In this document: positions 18,991 to 27,002 of the stretch, piece by piece
How the letters are laid out: each line of letters opens with the position of its first letter
How positions within the stretch are numbered: the first letter of the stretch is position 1
NCBI RefSeq assembly: GCF_000428825.1
Contig: NZ_AUAR01000014.1
Location: 61,014-125,013 of the forward strand
DNA: 64,000 nucleotides
DNA from: Desulfomicrobium escambiense DSM 10707
GTDB lineage: Bacteria; Desulfobacterota; Desulfovibrionia; Desulfovibrionales; Desulfomicrobiaceae
Direction: 5' to 3'
Made by a program: the position numbers and the translations under genes
The notes under the pieces: generated by a model
Seen by the model: only the letters and a program-made list of their open reading frames with translations
Database searches by the model: none
What the model was told of the DNA's origin: nothing

Positions 18991-19041
18991 GGCGCGATAA
19001 TCACGCTTGACGTTAATCATGCGACACGTCATTATTGCGCC
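18991..19041 (+). promoter_or_regulatory. Promoter and inverted-repeat operator of higBA
   Basis: TTGACG (19007-19012), 17 bases and CATTAT (19030-19035) form a sigma-70-like promoter. It is bracketed by GGCGCGATAAT (18991-19001) and ATTATTGCGCC (19031-19041), inverted copies matching at 10 of 11 positions. HigA-type antitoxins normally autorepress from such repeats. Confidence 0.55.
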
Positions 19042-19320
19042 GTGATCATATCCTTCAAATGCGACCTCACCGAAAGGCTGTCACACGGCCTCAATTGTCG
19101 TCGATTCTCGAATATCGCTGCGGTCGCACGGCGCAAGATTCGCCAGCTTGAAATCGCGGGCCGCCTGGAGGATCTGCGGATACCGCCCGGTAATCGCCTG
19201 GAGGCCCTCAAAGGCGATCGAGCAGGACAGCACAGCATCCGCATCAACGGCCAGTGGAGGATCTGCTTCCGTTGGACCGATGCGGGAGCTGAAGACGTGG
19301 AAATAGTGGATTACCACTAA
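19042..19320 (+). CDS. higB: HigB-type toxin (RelE/ParE superfamily, killer protein)
   Basis: 92-residue toxin of the HigB family, ribosome-dependent mRNA endonucleases. The LRIPPGNRLEALKGDRAGQHSIRINGQWRICF-type core is diagnostic, with conserved basic residues and C-terminal VEIVDYH. The start is GTG at 19042 with no Shine-Dalgarno, and a -10 box ends six bases before it, so the mRNA may be leaderless. It precedes the antitoxin by 11 bases, the usual toxin-first order of higBA loci. Confidence 0.93.
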   Translation: MIISFKCDLTERLSHGLNCRRFSNIAAVARRKIRQLEIAGRLEDLRIPPGNRLEALKGDRAGQHSIRINGQWRICFRWTDAGAEDVEIVDYH

Positions 19321-19331
19321 CGGAGCGAAAA

Positions 19332-19631
19332 ATGACCCAGTTAGCACCCATCACTCCCGGCGAAATCCTCCTGGAAGAATTCCTGAAGCCCATGGGCGTG
19401 AGCCAGTACCGTCTGGCCAAGGAGATCAACGTGCCCGCGCAACGCATCAGCGAGATCGTGGCGGGGCGGCGCGCCATCACGGCGGACACCGACCTGCGCA
19501 TGTGCCGTTTCTTCGGCCTCTCCAAGGGCTATTGGCTCCGCGCCCAGGCCGCGCATGACACCGAAGTCGCGGAACGCGCCCTCAAAGCCGAACTGCAGAA
19601 AATCAAGCCCTGGTCAGGCGCGGCGGCCTGA
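19332..19631 (+). CDS. higA: HigA-type antitoxin, XRE-family regulator
   Basis: 99-residue DNA-binding antitoxin. It has the HigA start (PITPGEILLEEFLKPMGVSQ), a helix-turn-helix at about 23-60 (SQYRLAKEINVPAQRISEIVAG) and the downstream TDLRMCRFFGLSKGYWLRAQ segment. It neutralises HigB and represses the operon. GGAGCG lies upstream of the ATG. It is convergent with eutC, with only 15 bases between them. Confidence 0.94.
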   Translation: MTQLAPITPGEILLEEFLKPMGVSQYRLAKEINVPAQRISEIVAGRRAITADTDLRMCRFFGLSKGYWLRAQAAHDTEVAERALKAELQKIKPWSGAAA

Positions 19632-19646
19632 TTCCAGCGCGCTGCA

Positions 19647-20462
19647 TCAGTTTTTCCGCACAGCGCCCGTAATCGCCGATTCCGGCAGTCCGAACGGCAG
19701 ATACCCCTCCGCCATCCTGTCCTTGAGCCCCACACCGCTCAGCCCCAGCCTGAAGGCCTCTTCCACGAGATAGCCGAGCTTGCGCACGCCCTCCGTGATG
19801 CTCAGTCCACCCTCGCGCACGTTGGAGATGCAATTGCGCGCCTCGTCCGTGACGCCCACACGCGGGTTCATGGTCAGGTAGACGCCCATGGAGTTGGGCG
19901 AGGACAGGCCCGGCCGTTCGCCGATGAGGATGACCGACAGCCGGGCCCGCAGGATCTCCCCGATCTCGTCGGCCACGGCCACCCGCGCGTTCTCCACCAG
20001 GCAGACCGGCGAAACCGTCAGCCCGGCCTGCCCGAACATGGACGCGCAAGCCAGGATAAAGGCTGCGGCGTTCTCGTGGATGGCCCGGGCCGAGAGGCCG
20101 TCGCCCACGACCAGACAGATGTCGAAACCATTCGCCATGTCCTTGAGCACCGTGAGCGACCGTTCGCTCAGCCGCCGCCCCTTGTCCGGGCGGGTCAGGT
20201 ATTCCTCCCGGCCGGCCACGCGGGACTCCAGCTCGACGCAGGCGAGGCCGCCCGCGCGCAGGCGTCCGGCCAGCTCCGCCCGGCGGAACGGCGCGTGCAC
20301 GGCATCCCGCGCCCGCGCATGATCCAACCTGAAGGCCAGGCTTTCCGCCAGGGGCAGGCTCGACCCGCTGCGCCCAACGGCGATGCGGGCCGCGGTGAAG
20401 CGCCGCAGTTCGGCCCACGGGTCCTGGCTGACGGTCACGGGATCCGCGTTCCGGCCGCTCAT
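19647..20462 (-). CDS. eutC: Ethanolamine ammonia-lyase small subunit
   Basis: Small (light) subunit of adenosylcobalamin-dependent ethanolamine ammonia-lyase, 271 residues. With EutB it converts ethanolamine to acetaldehyde and ammonia. Family stretches are TAARIAVGRSGSSLP, FRLDHARARDAVH, DICLVVGDGLSARA and LSSPNSMGVYLT. Its start overlaps the eutB stop by four bases (ATGA), giving coupled 1:1 synthesis. Longer in-frame starts run inside eutB and were rejected. Confidence 0.95.
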   Translation of the reverse strand: MSGRNADPVTVSQDPWAELRRFTAARIAVGRSGSSLPLAESLAFRLDHARARDAVHAPFRRAELAGRLRAGGLACVELESRVAGREEYLTRPDKGRRLSERSLTVLKDMANGFDICLVVGDGLSARAIHENAAAFILACASMFGQAGLTVSPVCLVENARVAVADEIGEILRARLSVILIGERPGLSSPNSMGVYLTMNPRVGVTDEARNCISNVREGGLSITEGVRKLGYLVEEAFRLGLSGVGLKDRMAEGYLPFGLPESAITGAVRKN

Positions 20463-21826
20463 GACTCCCCCCGGACGGCGCCGGGCAACCCCAGCAGCCG
20501 GTTCGTCGTTTCGATGGGCAGAAGCCGCCCGCTCCCGTCCATCACGCCCGACGATTCCAGCCAGGCCGCGAACTCCGGCGCGGGTCTGCGGCCGAGGAGC
20601 TTTCGCAGGTAGGCCGCGTCGTGGAAGGATGTGGACTGGTAGTTGAGCATGATGTCGTCGGCCCCGGGCACACCCATGACGAAGGTGCACCCCGCCGCGC
20701 CCAGGAGCGTCAGCAGTGCGTCCATGTCGTCCTGGTCGGCTTCGGCGTGGTTGGTGTAGCAGACGTCCACGCCCATGGGCAGGCCCAGGAGCTTGCCGCA
20801 GAAATGGTCCTCCAGGCCAGCGCGGGTGATCTGCTTGCCGTTCAGCAGGTACTCGGGCCCGATGAAACCGACCACAGTGTTGACCAGCAGCGGCTCGAAC
20901 CTGCGGGCCACGGCGTAGGCCCTGGCCTCCAGGGTCTGCTGATCCACGCCGTGGTGGGCGCCGGCCGAGAGGGCGCTGCCCTGGCCGGTCTCGAAATACA
21001 TGACGTTGTCGCCCACCGTGCCGCGCGACAGGGACCGGGTCGCTTCGAGAGCCTCCTGCAGCAGGGACAGGGATACGCCGAAGCTCGCGTTGGCCGCCTG
21101 CGTCCCCGCGATAGACTGGAAGCAAAGATCCACGGGCGCACCGGACTCGACGGCCTCCATGGTCGTGGTCACATGGGTCAGCACGCAACTCTGGGTCGGG
21201 ATGGCGTATTTGGAAATAAGCCCGTCCAGCATGTCCAGGATGCGACGGATGTTGTCCAGGCTGTCCGTGGCCGGGTTGACGCCGATGACCGCGTCGCCGC
21301 AGCCGTAGCAGAGCCCGTCCAGAGTCGAGGCCGCGATGCCCCGCAGGTCGTCGGTCGGGTGGTTGGGCTGCAGCCGGACCGAGAAAGTGCCGGGCAGACC
21401 GATGGTGTTGCGGAAACGGGTCGTGACCCGGCACTTGGAGGCCACCAGGATCAGGTCCTGCAGGCGCATGAGCTTGGACACGGCCGCGGCCATCTCCGGG
21501 GTGACGCCGGGCGCCAGGCGGGTCAGGACTTCGCCATCGACCGCGTCGGTCAGCAGCCAGTCGCGGAACTCGCCCACGGTCAGGCCGCGGATCGGGGCGA
21601 AGGCGTCCCTGTCATGCGTGTCGCTGATGAGCCTGGTGACCTCGTCCTCCTCGTACGGGATGACATGCTCCTCCAGAAACCGCTCAAGCGGAACCCCGGC
21701 CAACTCCATCTGGGCCAGCACGCGCTCCTCCTCCGTGGCCGCCGCCACCCCGGCCAGGACGTCGCCCGAGCGCAGCGGCGACGCCTTGGCCAACACCTCC
21801 TTCAGGGTCCGATGCGCGCCACTCAT
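20459..21826 (-). CDS. eutB: Ethanolamine ammonia-lyase large subunit
   Basis: Catalytic large subunit of 455 residues, a TIM barrel binding ethanolamine and the cobalamin base. Recognisable segments are FRNTIGLPGTFSVRLQPNHP, DGLCYGCGDAVIGVNPATDS, VCYTNHAEADQDDMD and FVMGVPGADDIMLNYQ. Length matches EutB (about 453). No reactivase (eutA), corrinoid adenosyltransferase, aldehyde dehydrogenase or microcompartment shell gene is nearby, so acetaldehyde must be handled elsewhere. It overlaps both neighbours by four bases (nagZ upstream, eutC downstream). Confidence 0.96.
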   Translation of the reverse strand: MSGAHRTLKEVLAKASPLRSGDVLAGVAAATEEERVLAQMELAGVPLERFLEEHVIPYEEDEVTRLISDTHDRDAFAPIRGLTVGEFRDWLLTDAVDGEVLTRLAPGVTPEMAAAVSKLMRLQDLILVASKCRVTTRFRNTIGLPGTFSVRLQPNHPTDDLRGIAASTLDGLCYGCGDAVIGVNPATDSLDNIRRILDMLDGLISKYAIPTQSCVLTHVTTTMEAVESGAPVDLCFQSIAGTQAANASFGVSLSLLQEALEATRSLSRGTVGDNVMYFETGQGSALSAGAHHGVDQQTLEARAYAVARRFEPLLVNTVVGFIGPEYLLNGKQITRAGLEDHFCGKLLGLPMGVDVCYTNHAEADQDDMDALLTLLGAAGCTFVMGVPGADDIMLNYQSTSFHDAAYLRKLLGRRPAPEFAAWLESSGVMDGSGRLLPIETTNRLLGLPGAVRGES

Positions 21827-22965
21827 GACCGCTCTCCCGCGAATCCGTTTGTCGCCCCTTGCGGTGTCGCAAGAAGCGCCTTGGCCTTGCTGATTCTGTC
21901 GAAGGAGGCCTCGATGCGCTGACGCGACAGCCGTCCGCTGTCCACGCCCCGGACCAGAATGTCGACGGCCTTGGGCACGATGTCCGGGTCGTAGTCCAGG
22001 TTGTTGCCGAAAACCAGGATGTCCACCCCGGCCTCCACAGCCCGCAGCACGGCTTCCTCCAGCCCGTAATGCGCCGTGATTGCCCGCATCTGCATGTCGT
22101 CGGAGACGATGACGTCCTTGAAACCCAGCCGCTCGCGCAGGAGCCCCGTCAGCACGGCGGGCGACAGCGTGGCCGGGTGGTCCGCGTCGAAACGCTCCAG
22201 GAAAAGATGTCCGCACATGATGAGGGGGCTGGCCCCAAGCGGGATCAGCCGCTCGTAGGGGATCAGTTCCGCGGGGCTCCAGGTCCGGGAAATGTCCGTC
22301 AGGCCAAGGTGGGAGTCGGCCATGGCGCTGCCGTGCCCCGGGAAATGCTTGAGACAGGGAAGTACGCCATGGGACAGGAGGCCCCGGCTGAAAGCCCCGG
22401 CATGGGCCGCGACGGTTTCCGGGTCCGCGGAAAAGCTGCGCTCCAGGGCCCCGATGGCCGGGCTGGCCGGGTTCACGTCCACGTCGGCCACGGGCGCGAA
22501 ATCGAGGTTGATGCCCAGATCCGCCAGCAGCCGCCCGGTGCGCTCGCCCTCCTGCCGCGTCTCATCCGGCGTCCCCTGCCCCATGGCCTTGGCCGACGGG
22601 CTGAACGGGAAGCCCGCCGCCTCGCGCAGGCGGCGCACCCTGCCGCCTTCCTGATCCACGGCGATGAAGAGCGGGGTCCGGGCCGCGGCCTGCAGCCGTG
22701 CGGTCAGGGCGCGGACCTGTGCAGGGCTCTGAATGTTGCGGCCGACCGTCTTCAGCTGCACGTCGCGGTCGAAAAGAATGACTCCGCCCAGATTATGCTC
22801 GCGGATGTCCCGCAGGATGGAGTCCTCGTCGGACAGCTCCGCGCCCCGGAAACCTACCAGCAGCATCTGGCCGAGCATTGCGCGGAACTCCGGGCGCCCC
22901 TCGCCGGCAAAGGCGGGGGTCTGCAGAACAAAGACGACGACTGCGCAAAGGACTATCCTGATCAT
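21823..22965 (-). CDS. nagZ: Exported glycoside hydrolase family 3, beta-N-acetylhexosaminidase
   Basis: 380-residue GH3 enzyme of the NagZ type, which removes N-acetylglucosamine from peptidoglycan fragments. The diagnostic KHFPGHGSAMADSH motif, FIAVDQEGGRV and the nucleophile Asp in VIVSDDMQM are present. Unlike cytoplasmic enteric NagZ it begins with a hydrophobic signal sequence (MIRIVLCAVVVFVLQTPAFA), so it is probably periplasmic. The start at 22965 has GGGAGG upstream; the longer start at 23019 would precede the signal. Its stop overlaps the eutB start (ATGA), an odd pairing of wall turnover with ethanolamine use. Confidence 0.9.
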   Translation of the reverse strand: MIRIVLCAVVVFVLQTPAFAGEGRPEFRAMLGQMLLVGFRGAELSDEDSILRDIREHNLGGVILFDRDVQLKTVGRNIQSPAQVRALTARLQAAARTPLFIAVDQEGGRVRRLREAAGFPFSPSAKAMGQGTPDETRQEGERTGRLLADLGINLDFAPVADVDVNPASPAIGALERSFSADPETVAAHAGAFSRGLLSHGVLPCLKHFPGHGSAMADSHLGLTDISRTWSPAELIPYERLIPLGASPLIMCGHLFLERFDADHPATLSPAVLTGLLRERLGFKDVIVSDDMQMRAITAHYGLEEAVLRAVEAGVDILVFGNNLDYDPDIVPKAVDILVRGVDSGRLSRQRIEASFDRISKAKALLATPQGATNGFAGERS

Positions 22966-23340
22966 GAGCCTCCCGGGTTGGGCTATTCGGAATGGGCGGG
23001 AAAGCCCCGCCGTTTCCATCCGTTACGTGCCCGAACCCGTACCATGCAAGGGGTGACTCCGGAATCATCTGGAACGGCCGGATTTTTCATTTAGGTCATC
23101 TCCCGGCACAGCTTTTTCACAAATTGAGTCAAGCATCAGGCCATCTTCCCCCTGCCCCGCTTCGTCAAGCGCTTCTGCTTCACCGCCGGGGGGGGGGCTC
23201 CGACCGCCAATCAACGCAATGCCAATATCCTTTTTTTATGGACAAAATTGGTCCAATTGGGCATCAGCCTTATGACGCAAAGCCCGGTCCGTCTTCCGGA
23301 AGGGCTGCGAACTCCACCCGCCGCGACTGCCGGCATCTCC
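22966..23340. other. Intergenic gap upstream of the nucleoside transporter operon
   Basis: No gene is visible. The stretch contains a run of ten G (23188-23197). Near the right end there is an AT-rich inverted repeat: TGGAC-N7-GTCCA (23239-23255), overlapping AATTGGTCCAATT (23246-23258, perfect six-base arms). This lies about 85-100 bases upstream of a sigma-54 promoter and may be an activator site. Confidence 0.5.
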
Positions 23341-23356
23341 TGGCACGCTTGCTGCT
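23341..23356 (+). promoter_or_regulatory. Sigma-54 (-24/-12) promoter of the BMP/nucleoside ABC operon
   Basis: TGGCACGCTTGCTGCT has the consensus TGGCACG -24 box and GC at 23354-23355, ten bases after GG. It is 47 bases before the binding-protein ATG. No activator gene is adjacent. Confidence 0.7.
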
Positions 23357-23402
23357 GATTCAGGCCCGGCCCATTGTATCAACCATGAAACGAGAGGACT
23401 CC

Positions 23403-24386
23403 ATGAAACGCACCCTGCTTCTGGTCATGCTCGGCGTGACCCTTCTCCTCGGCTCCACGGCCATGGCCGCCAAGATCAAGGTCGCCGGCATCTACACCCA
23501 GCCCATCCAGCAGAAATGGGACGCGACCCTGCACAAGGCGCTCCTGAAAGCCCAGGAAGCCGGCGAGATCGAATACGTCTGGAGCGAAAAGGTCTCCAAC
23601 ACCGACTACATCCGCGTCCTGCGCGAATACTCCGAGGCCGGCGTGCAGCTCGCCGTCGGCGAGGCCTTCGGCATCTCCCGCGACGTGCGCAAGGTGGCCA
23701 AGGACTACCCGAACGTGGCCTACCTCATGGGCGACACCTTCGGGCCCGACGGCAAGAACCTCTCCGTGTTCGACAACTACATCCACGAGCCCTGCTACCT
23801 CATGGGCATGGTCGCCGGGGCCATGACCAAGACGAACAAAATCGGCATGGTCGGCGGCTACCCCATCGGAGAAGTGAACCGCCTCTTCAACGCCTTCATG
23901 GCCGGCGCCAAGGCGATCAACCCGGCCGTGCAGTTCAAGGTGTCCTTCATCGGCTCCTGGTACGATCCGCCCAAGGCCAAGGAATTCGCCTACGCCCAGG
24001 TCGAGGCCGGCGTGGACGTGCTCTATGCCGAGCGCTCCGGCGTGGTCGATGCGGCGCGCGAAAAGGGCATCGTCGCCTTCGGCAACGTCAACGACATGAA
24101 CAAGCAGGAAAACGGCCAGGACGTCGTCGTGACCTCGGCCCTGTGGCACATGGAAGCGGCCCTGAACCACGCCATCGAGCGGGTCAAGGCCGGCACCTTC
24201 GCCGCCGAGGACTACCGCGAGTGGACCATGATGGCCAAGGGCGGCGCGTCCCTGGCCCCCTTCTACGAGTTCGAAGGCAAGATCCCGGCCGACGTCAAGG
24301 CCAAGGTCGCCGAGGCCGAAGCCGCCATCAAGGCCGGCAAGCTGGTCGTCGAGATCAACGACAACGAACCCAAATCCACCTTCTGA
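23403..24386 (+). CDS. BMP family ABC transporter substrate-binding protein
   Basis: Basic-membrane-protein (Med/PnrA-like) periplasmic receptor, 327 residues, for nucleosides or nucleobases. The signal peptide is MKRTLLLVMLGVTLLLGSTAMA. No lipobox Cys is seen, so it is a soluble periplasmic protein. Family stretches are the ligand region GEAFGISRDVRKVAKDYPNV, KIGMVGGYPIGEVNRLFNAF and VDVLYAERSGVVDAAREKG. The start at 23403 follows GAGAGGA; the ATG at 23385 is less well placed. First gene of the operon with a sigma-54 promoter and a terminator-like stem after it. Confidence 0.92.
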   Translation: MKRTLLLVMLGVTLLLGSTAMAAKIKVAGIYTQPIQQKWDATLHKALLKAQEAGEIEYVWSEKVSNTDYIRVLREYSEAGVQLAVGEAFGISRDVRKVAKDYPNVAYLMGDTFGPDGKNLSVFDNYIHEPCYLMGMVAGAMTKTNKIGMVGGYPIGEVNRLFNAFMAGAKAINPAVQFKVSFIGSWYDPPKAKEFAYAQVEAGVDVLYAERSGVVDAAREKGIVAFGNVNDMNKQENGQDVVVTSALWHMEAALNHAIERVKAGTFAAEDYREWTMMAKGGASLAPFYEFEGKIPADVKAKVAEAEAAIKAGKLVVEINDNEPKSTF

Positions 24387-24390
24387 TCCC

Positions 24391-24421
24391 AAGGGGCCGG
24401 CACACTCCGGCCCCTTTTTTT
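24391..24421 (+). terminator. Intrinsic terminator or attenuator after the BMP gene
   Basis: AAGGGGCCGG (24391-24400) pairs with CCGGCCCCTT (24407-24416), followed by a T-run up to 24421. It lies five bases before the ATPase ATG and probably terminates part of the transcripts. Confidence 0.75.
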
Positions 24422-24425
24422 CACC

Positions 24426-25955
24426 ATGTCCAACACACCCGTGCTGCGGCTTCGCGGCATCACCAAGCATTTCGGCCCCCTCGCGGCCAACGACGACATC
24501 TCCCTGACCCTGGACGCCGGCGAGATGCTGGCCCTGCTGGGCGAAAACGGGGCGGGCAAAACCACGCTCATGTCCATCCTCTTCGGCCACTACGTCGCAG
24601 ACGCGGGAACGGTGGAAGTGCAGGGCAGCCCCCTGCCGTCGGGTTCGCCCAGGGCAGCGCTCGCGGCCGGAGTAGGCATGGTCCACCAGCATTTCACCCT
24701 GGCCGGGAACATGACCGTGCTCGAGAACATCATGCTCGGCACCGAACCCCTGTGGGGCTTCCGCCGCAACTCCGCCCGCGCCCTGGCCAAACTGGGCTCG
24801 CTCATGGAACGCTTCCGGCTGCACGTGAACCCGCACGCGATGGTGCGCGGCCTGTCCGTGGGCGAACGGCAGCGAGTGGAAATCCTCAAGGTCCTGTACC
24901 GCGACGCCCGCATCCTCATTTTGGACGAGCCCACGGCCGTGCTCACCCCCCAGGAGAGCGACCACCTCTTCGCCACCCTGCGCGAACTGGTCAGCCAGGG
25001 ACTGTCCGTCATCTTCATCACCCACAAGCTGCGCGAGGTCATGGCCGCCAGCGACCGCTGCGTGGTCCTGCGCCACGGCCGCGTGGTGCTGGAGACGTCG
25101 ACCAAAGCCACCTCCGCCGAAGACCTGGCCAAGGCCATGGTCGGCGCCAACATCCCCCAGGCCACGCGCATCCCGCACCCGCCCGGCGAGGAGGTCCTCG
25201 TGCTGGACCGCGTCCGCACCGGCTGCCCGGATCGCGGAGTTGATCTCGACGAACTGACCCTTTCGGTGCGCGCTCACGAAATTCTCGGCATAGCCGGCGT
25301 GTCCGGCAACGGCCAGGCCCTGCTGGCGGACCTGCTGTCCGGCCTCGTCGCTCCGACCGGCGGCCATGTCGTTCTGCGCGGCCAGACCGTGAGCAGCCTC
25401 ACCCCGGCGGCCATGATCCGCGCAGGCGTCGGCCGCGTGCCCGACGACCGCACCGGCACGGGGCTCGTGGCGGACATGACGGTCATGGAGAACCTGTCCA
25501 CGGAGATCTACCGCCTGCCCGGCTTTTCCAAACGCGGCATGCTCAACTTCAAGGCCCTGGCCTCCCGCGCCGCGCAGCTCATGGACGTCTTCGACATCCG
25601 CTGCGCCGGGGCGGACGCGCCGGTGCGCAAGCTTTCGGGCGGGAACATGCAGAAGCTCATTCTGGCCCGCGTCCTGTCCCAGGGCCCGCACCTGATCCTC
25701 GCCAACCAGCCGACCTGGGGCCTCGACGTCGGGGCCACGGCCGCCGTGCACCAGCACCTCCTCGATGCGGCCCGGCGCGGGGCCGGGGTGGTTCTCATCT
25801 CCGAGGACCTGGACGAGCTCTTCCAACTCTCGGACCGCATCCAGGTCATGTACCAGGGCCGCCTGTCCAGCCCCGAGGACACGGCCACCGTAGACCGGGC
25901 CAGGCTCGGCCTGATGATGAGCGGTCAGACTTTCGACCAGCGGGGTGCCGCATGA
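24426..25955 (+). CDS. Nucleoside-type ABC transporter ATP-binding protein (duplicated ATPase)
   Basis: 509-residue ATPase with two nucleotide-binding domains, as in sugar/nucleoside importers (YufO/RbsA group). Domain 1 has Walker A GENGAGKTT, the VHQHF Q-loop typical of the nucleoside subgroup, signature LSVGERQRVEILKVLY and Walker B LILDEPTAVLT. Domain 2 has SGNGQ in place of a full Walker A, LSGGNMQKLILARVL and LILANQPTWGLD. This degeneracy is normal for the family. Its stop overlaps the permease start by four bases. Confidence 0.94.
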   Translation: MSNTPVLRLRGITKHFGPLAANDDISLTLDAGEMLALLGENGAGKTTLMSILFGHYVADAGTVEVQGSPLPSGSPRAALAAGVGMVHQHFTLAGNMTVLENIMLGTEPLWGFRRNSARALAKLGSLMERFRLHVNPHAMVRGLSVGERQRVEILKVLYRDARILILDEPTAVLTPQESDHLFATLRELVSQGLSVIFITHKLREVMAASDRCVVLRHGRVVLETSTKATSAEDLAKAMVGANIPQATRIPHPPGEEVLVLDRVRTGCPDRGVDLDELTLSVRAHEILGIAGVSGNGQALLADLLSGLVAPTGGHVVLRGQTVSSLTPAAMIRAGVGRVPDDRTGTGLVADMTVMENLSTEIYRLPGFSKRGMLNFKALASRAAQLMDVFDIRCAGADAPVRKLSGGNMQKLILARVLSQGPHLILANQPTWGLDVGATAAVHQHLLDAARRGAGVVLISEDLDELFQLSDRIQVMYQGRLSSPEDTATVDRARLGLMMSGQTFDQRGAA

Positions 25956-27001
25956 GACTCGAACCCCGCGAATCCATGGCCTTCGGCTGGCAGGTCGGCG
26001 CGCCGCTCCTGGCCGTCGTCGCCGCCATGGCGATCTGCTCCGGGCTCATCCTCTGGGCCGGTGCCTCGCCCCTCTCGGCCTGGGGCCTGCTCCTCAAGGG
26101 CGCCCTGGGCTCGACCTTCGCCCTGACCGAAACCCTTACCCGCGCCACCCCGCTCATCTTCACCGGCCTGGCCGCGGCCGTGGCCTTCCGGGCCAAGCTC
26201 TGGAACATCGGCGGCGAAGGCCAGTTCTACGTCGGGGCCTGCATGGCCACCTGGCTCGGCACGGGCATGATCGACCTGCCCGCCTGGCTCATGATCCCCT
26301 TCCTCTTCCTGACCGGCGCCCTGGCCGGAGGGCTCTTCCTGCTGATCCCGACCTGGCTCAAGACGCGGCTCAAGGCCGACGAGGTTGTCACCACCCTGCT
26401 GCTCAACTTCGTGGTCCTGCTGGTCGTCAACTGGCTGGTCTTCGGCCCCTGGAAGGACCCCATGGCCATGGGCTGGCCCCAGGCCGCGCCCGTCGTCGAC
26501 AGTGCCATGCTGCCCGTGCTCGTGCCCAAGTCGAGCCTGCACCTGGGCTTCGTCCTGGCCCTGGCCTGCGCGGGCCTCGTGTGGTGGATGATGCGCTTCA
26601 CGGTCTGGGGCTTCGAGATCCGCGCCGTCGGCGCAAGCCTCAAGGCCAGCACCTTCGCCGGAATGCCGGTGGGCGCCACCATCGTCCGCACCGCGCTCCT
26701 GAGCGGCGGCCTGGCGGCCATGGCCGGCGTGAGCGAACTCTGCGGCGTCAAAGGCTACCTGACCCTCGATCTGTCCCCAGGCTTCGGCTACTCCGGCATC
26801 GTCGTGGCCATGCTCGCCGCCCTGCACCCCCTGGGCGTGGTCCTCTCGGCCATGTTCATCGCGATCATCTACATCGGTGCCGACTCCATGAGCCGCGCCA
26901 TCACCATTTCCAATTACATCGCCGACGTGACCACGGCTGTGAGCCTGCTCATGGTCCTTTTGGCCATGTTCCTGACCCGCTACCGCATCCGCTGGAAATA
27001 A
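25952..27001 (+). CDS. Nucleoside-type ABC transporter permease 1
   Basis: Inner-membrane permease of 349 residues (BPD-transporter-2 family, YufP-like) with about nine helices. Conserved family stretches are FTGLAAAVAFRAKLWNIGGE, ADEVVTTLLLN and FAGMPVGATIVRTALLSGGLAAMAG. It overlaps the ATPase gene (ATGA), and the second permease follows one base after the stop. Confidence 0.93.
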   Translation: MRLEPRESMAFGWQVGAPLLAVVAAMAICSGLILWAGASPLSAWGLLLKGALGSTFALTETLTRATPLIFTGLAAAVAFRAKLWNIGGEGQFYVGACMATWLGTGMIDLPAWLMIPFLFLTGALAGGLFLLIPTWLKTRLKADEVVTTLLLNFVVLLVVNWLVFGPWKDPMAMGWPQAAPVVDSAMLPVLVPKSSLHLGFVLALACAGLVWWMMRFTVWGFEIRAVGASLKASTFAGMPVGATIVRTALLSGGLAAMAGVSELCGVKGYLTLDLSPGFGYSGIVVAMLAALHPLGVVLSAMFIAIIYIGADSMSRAITISNYIADVTTAVSLLMVLLAMFLTRYRIRWK

Positions 27002-27002
27002 C

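Noticed and set aside
23188..23197. Run of ten G, a possible phase-variable tract
   Set aside because: Noncoding and about 150 bases before the sigma-54 promoter; no gene would be shifted by length change. Could also be a sequencing artefact.
24426..25955. Missing Walker A and NQPT Walker B in the second ATPase domain
   Set aside because: A degenerate second domain is normal for duplicated sugar/nucleoside importer ATPases, so it is not a defect.
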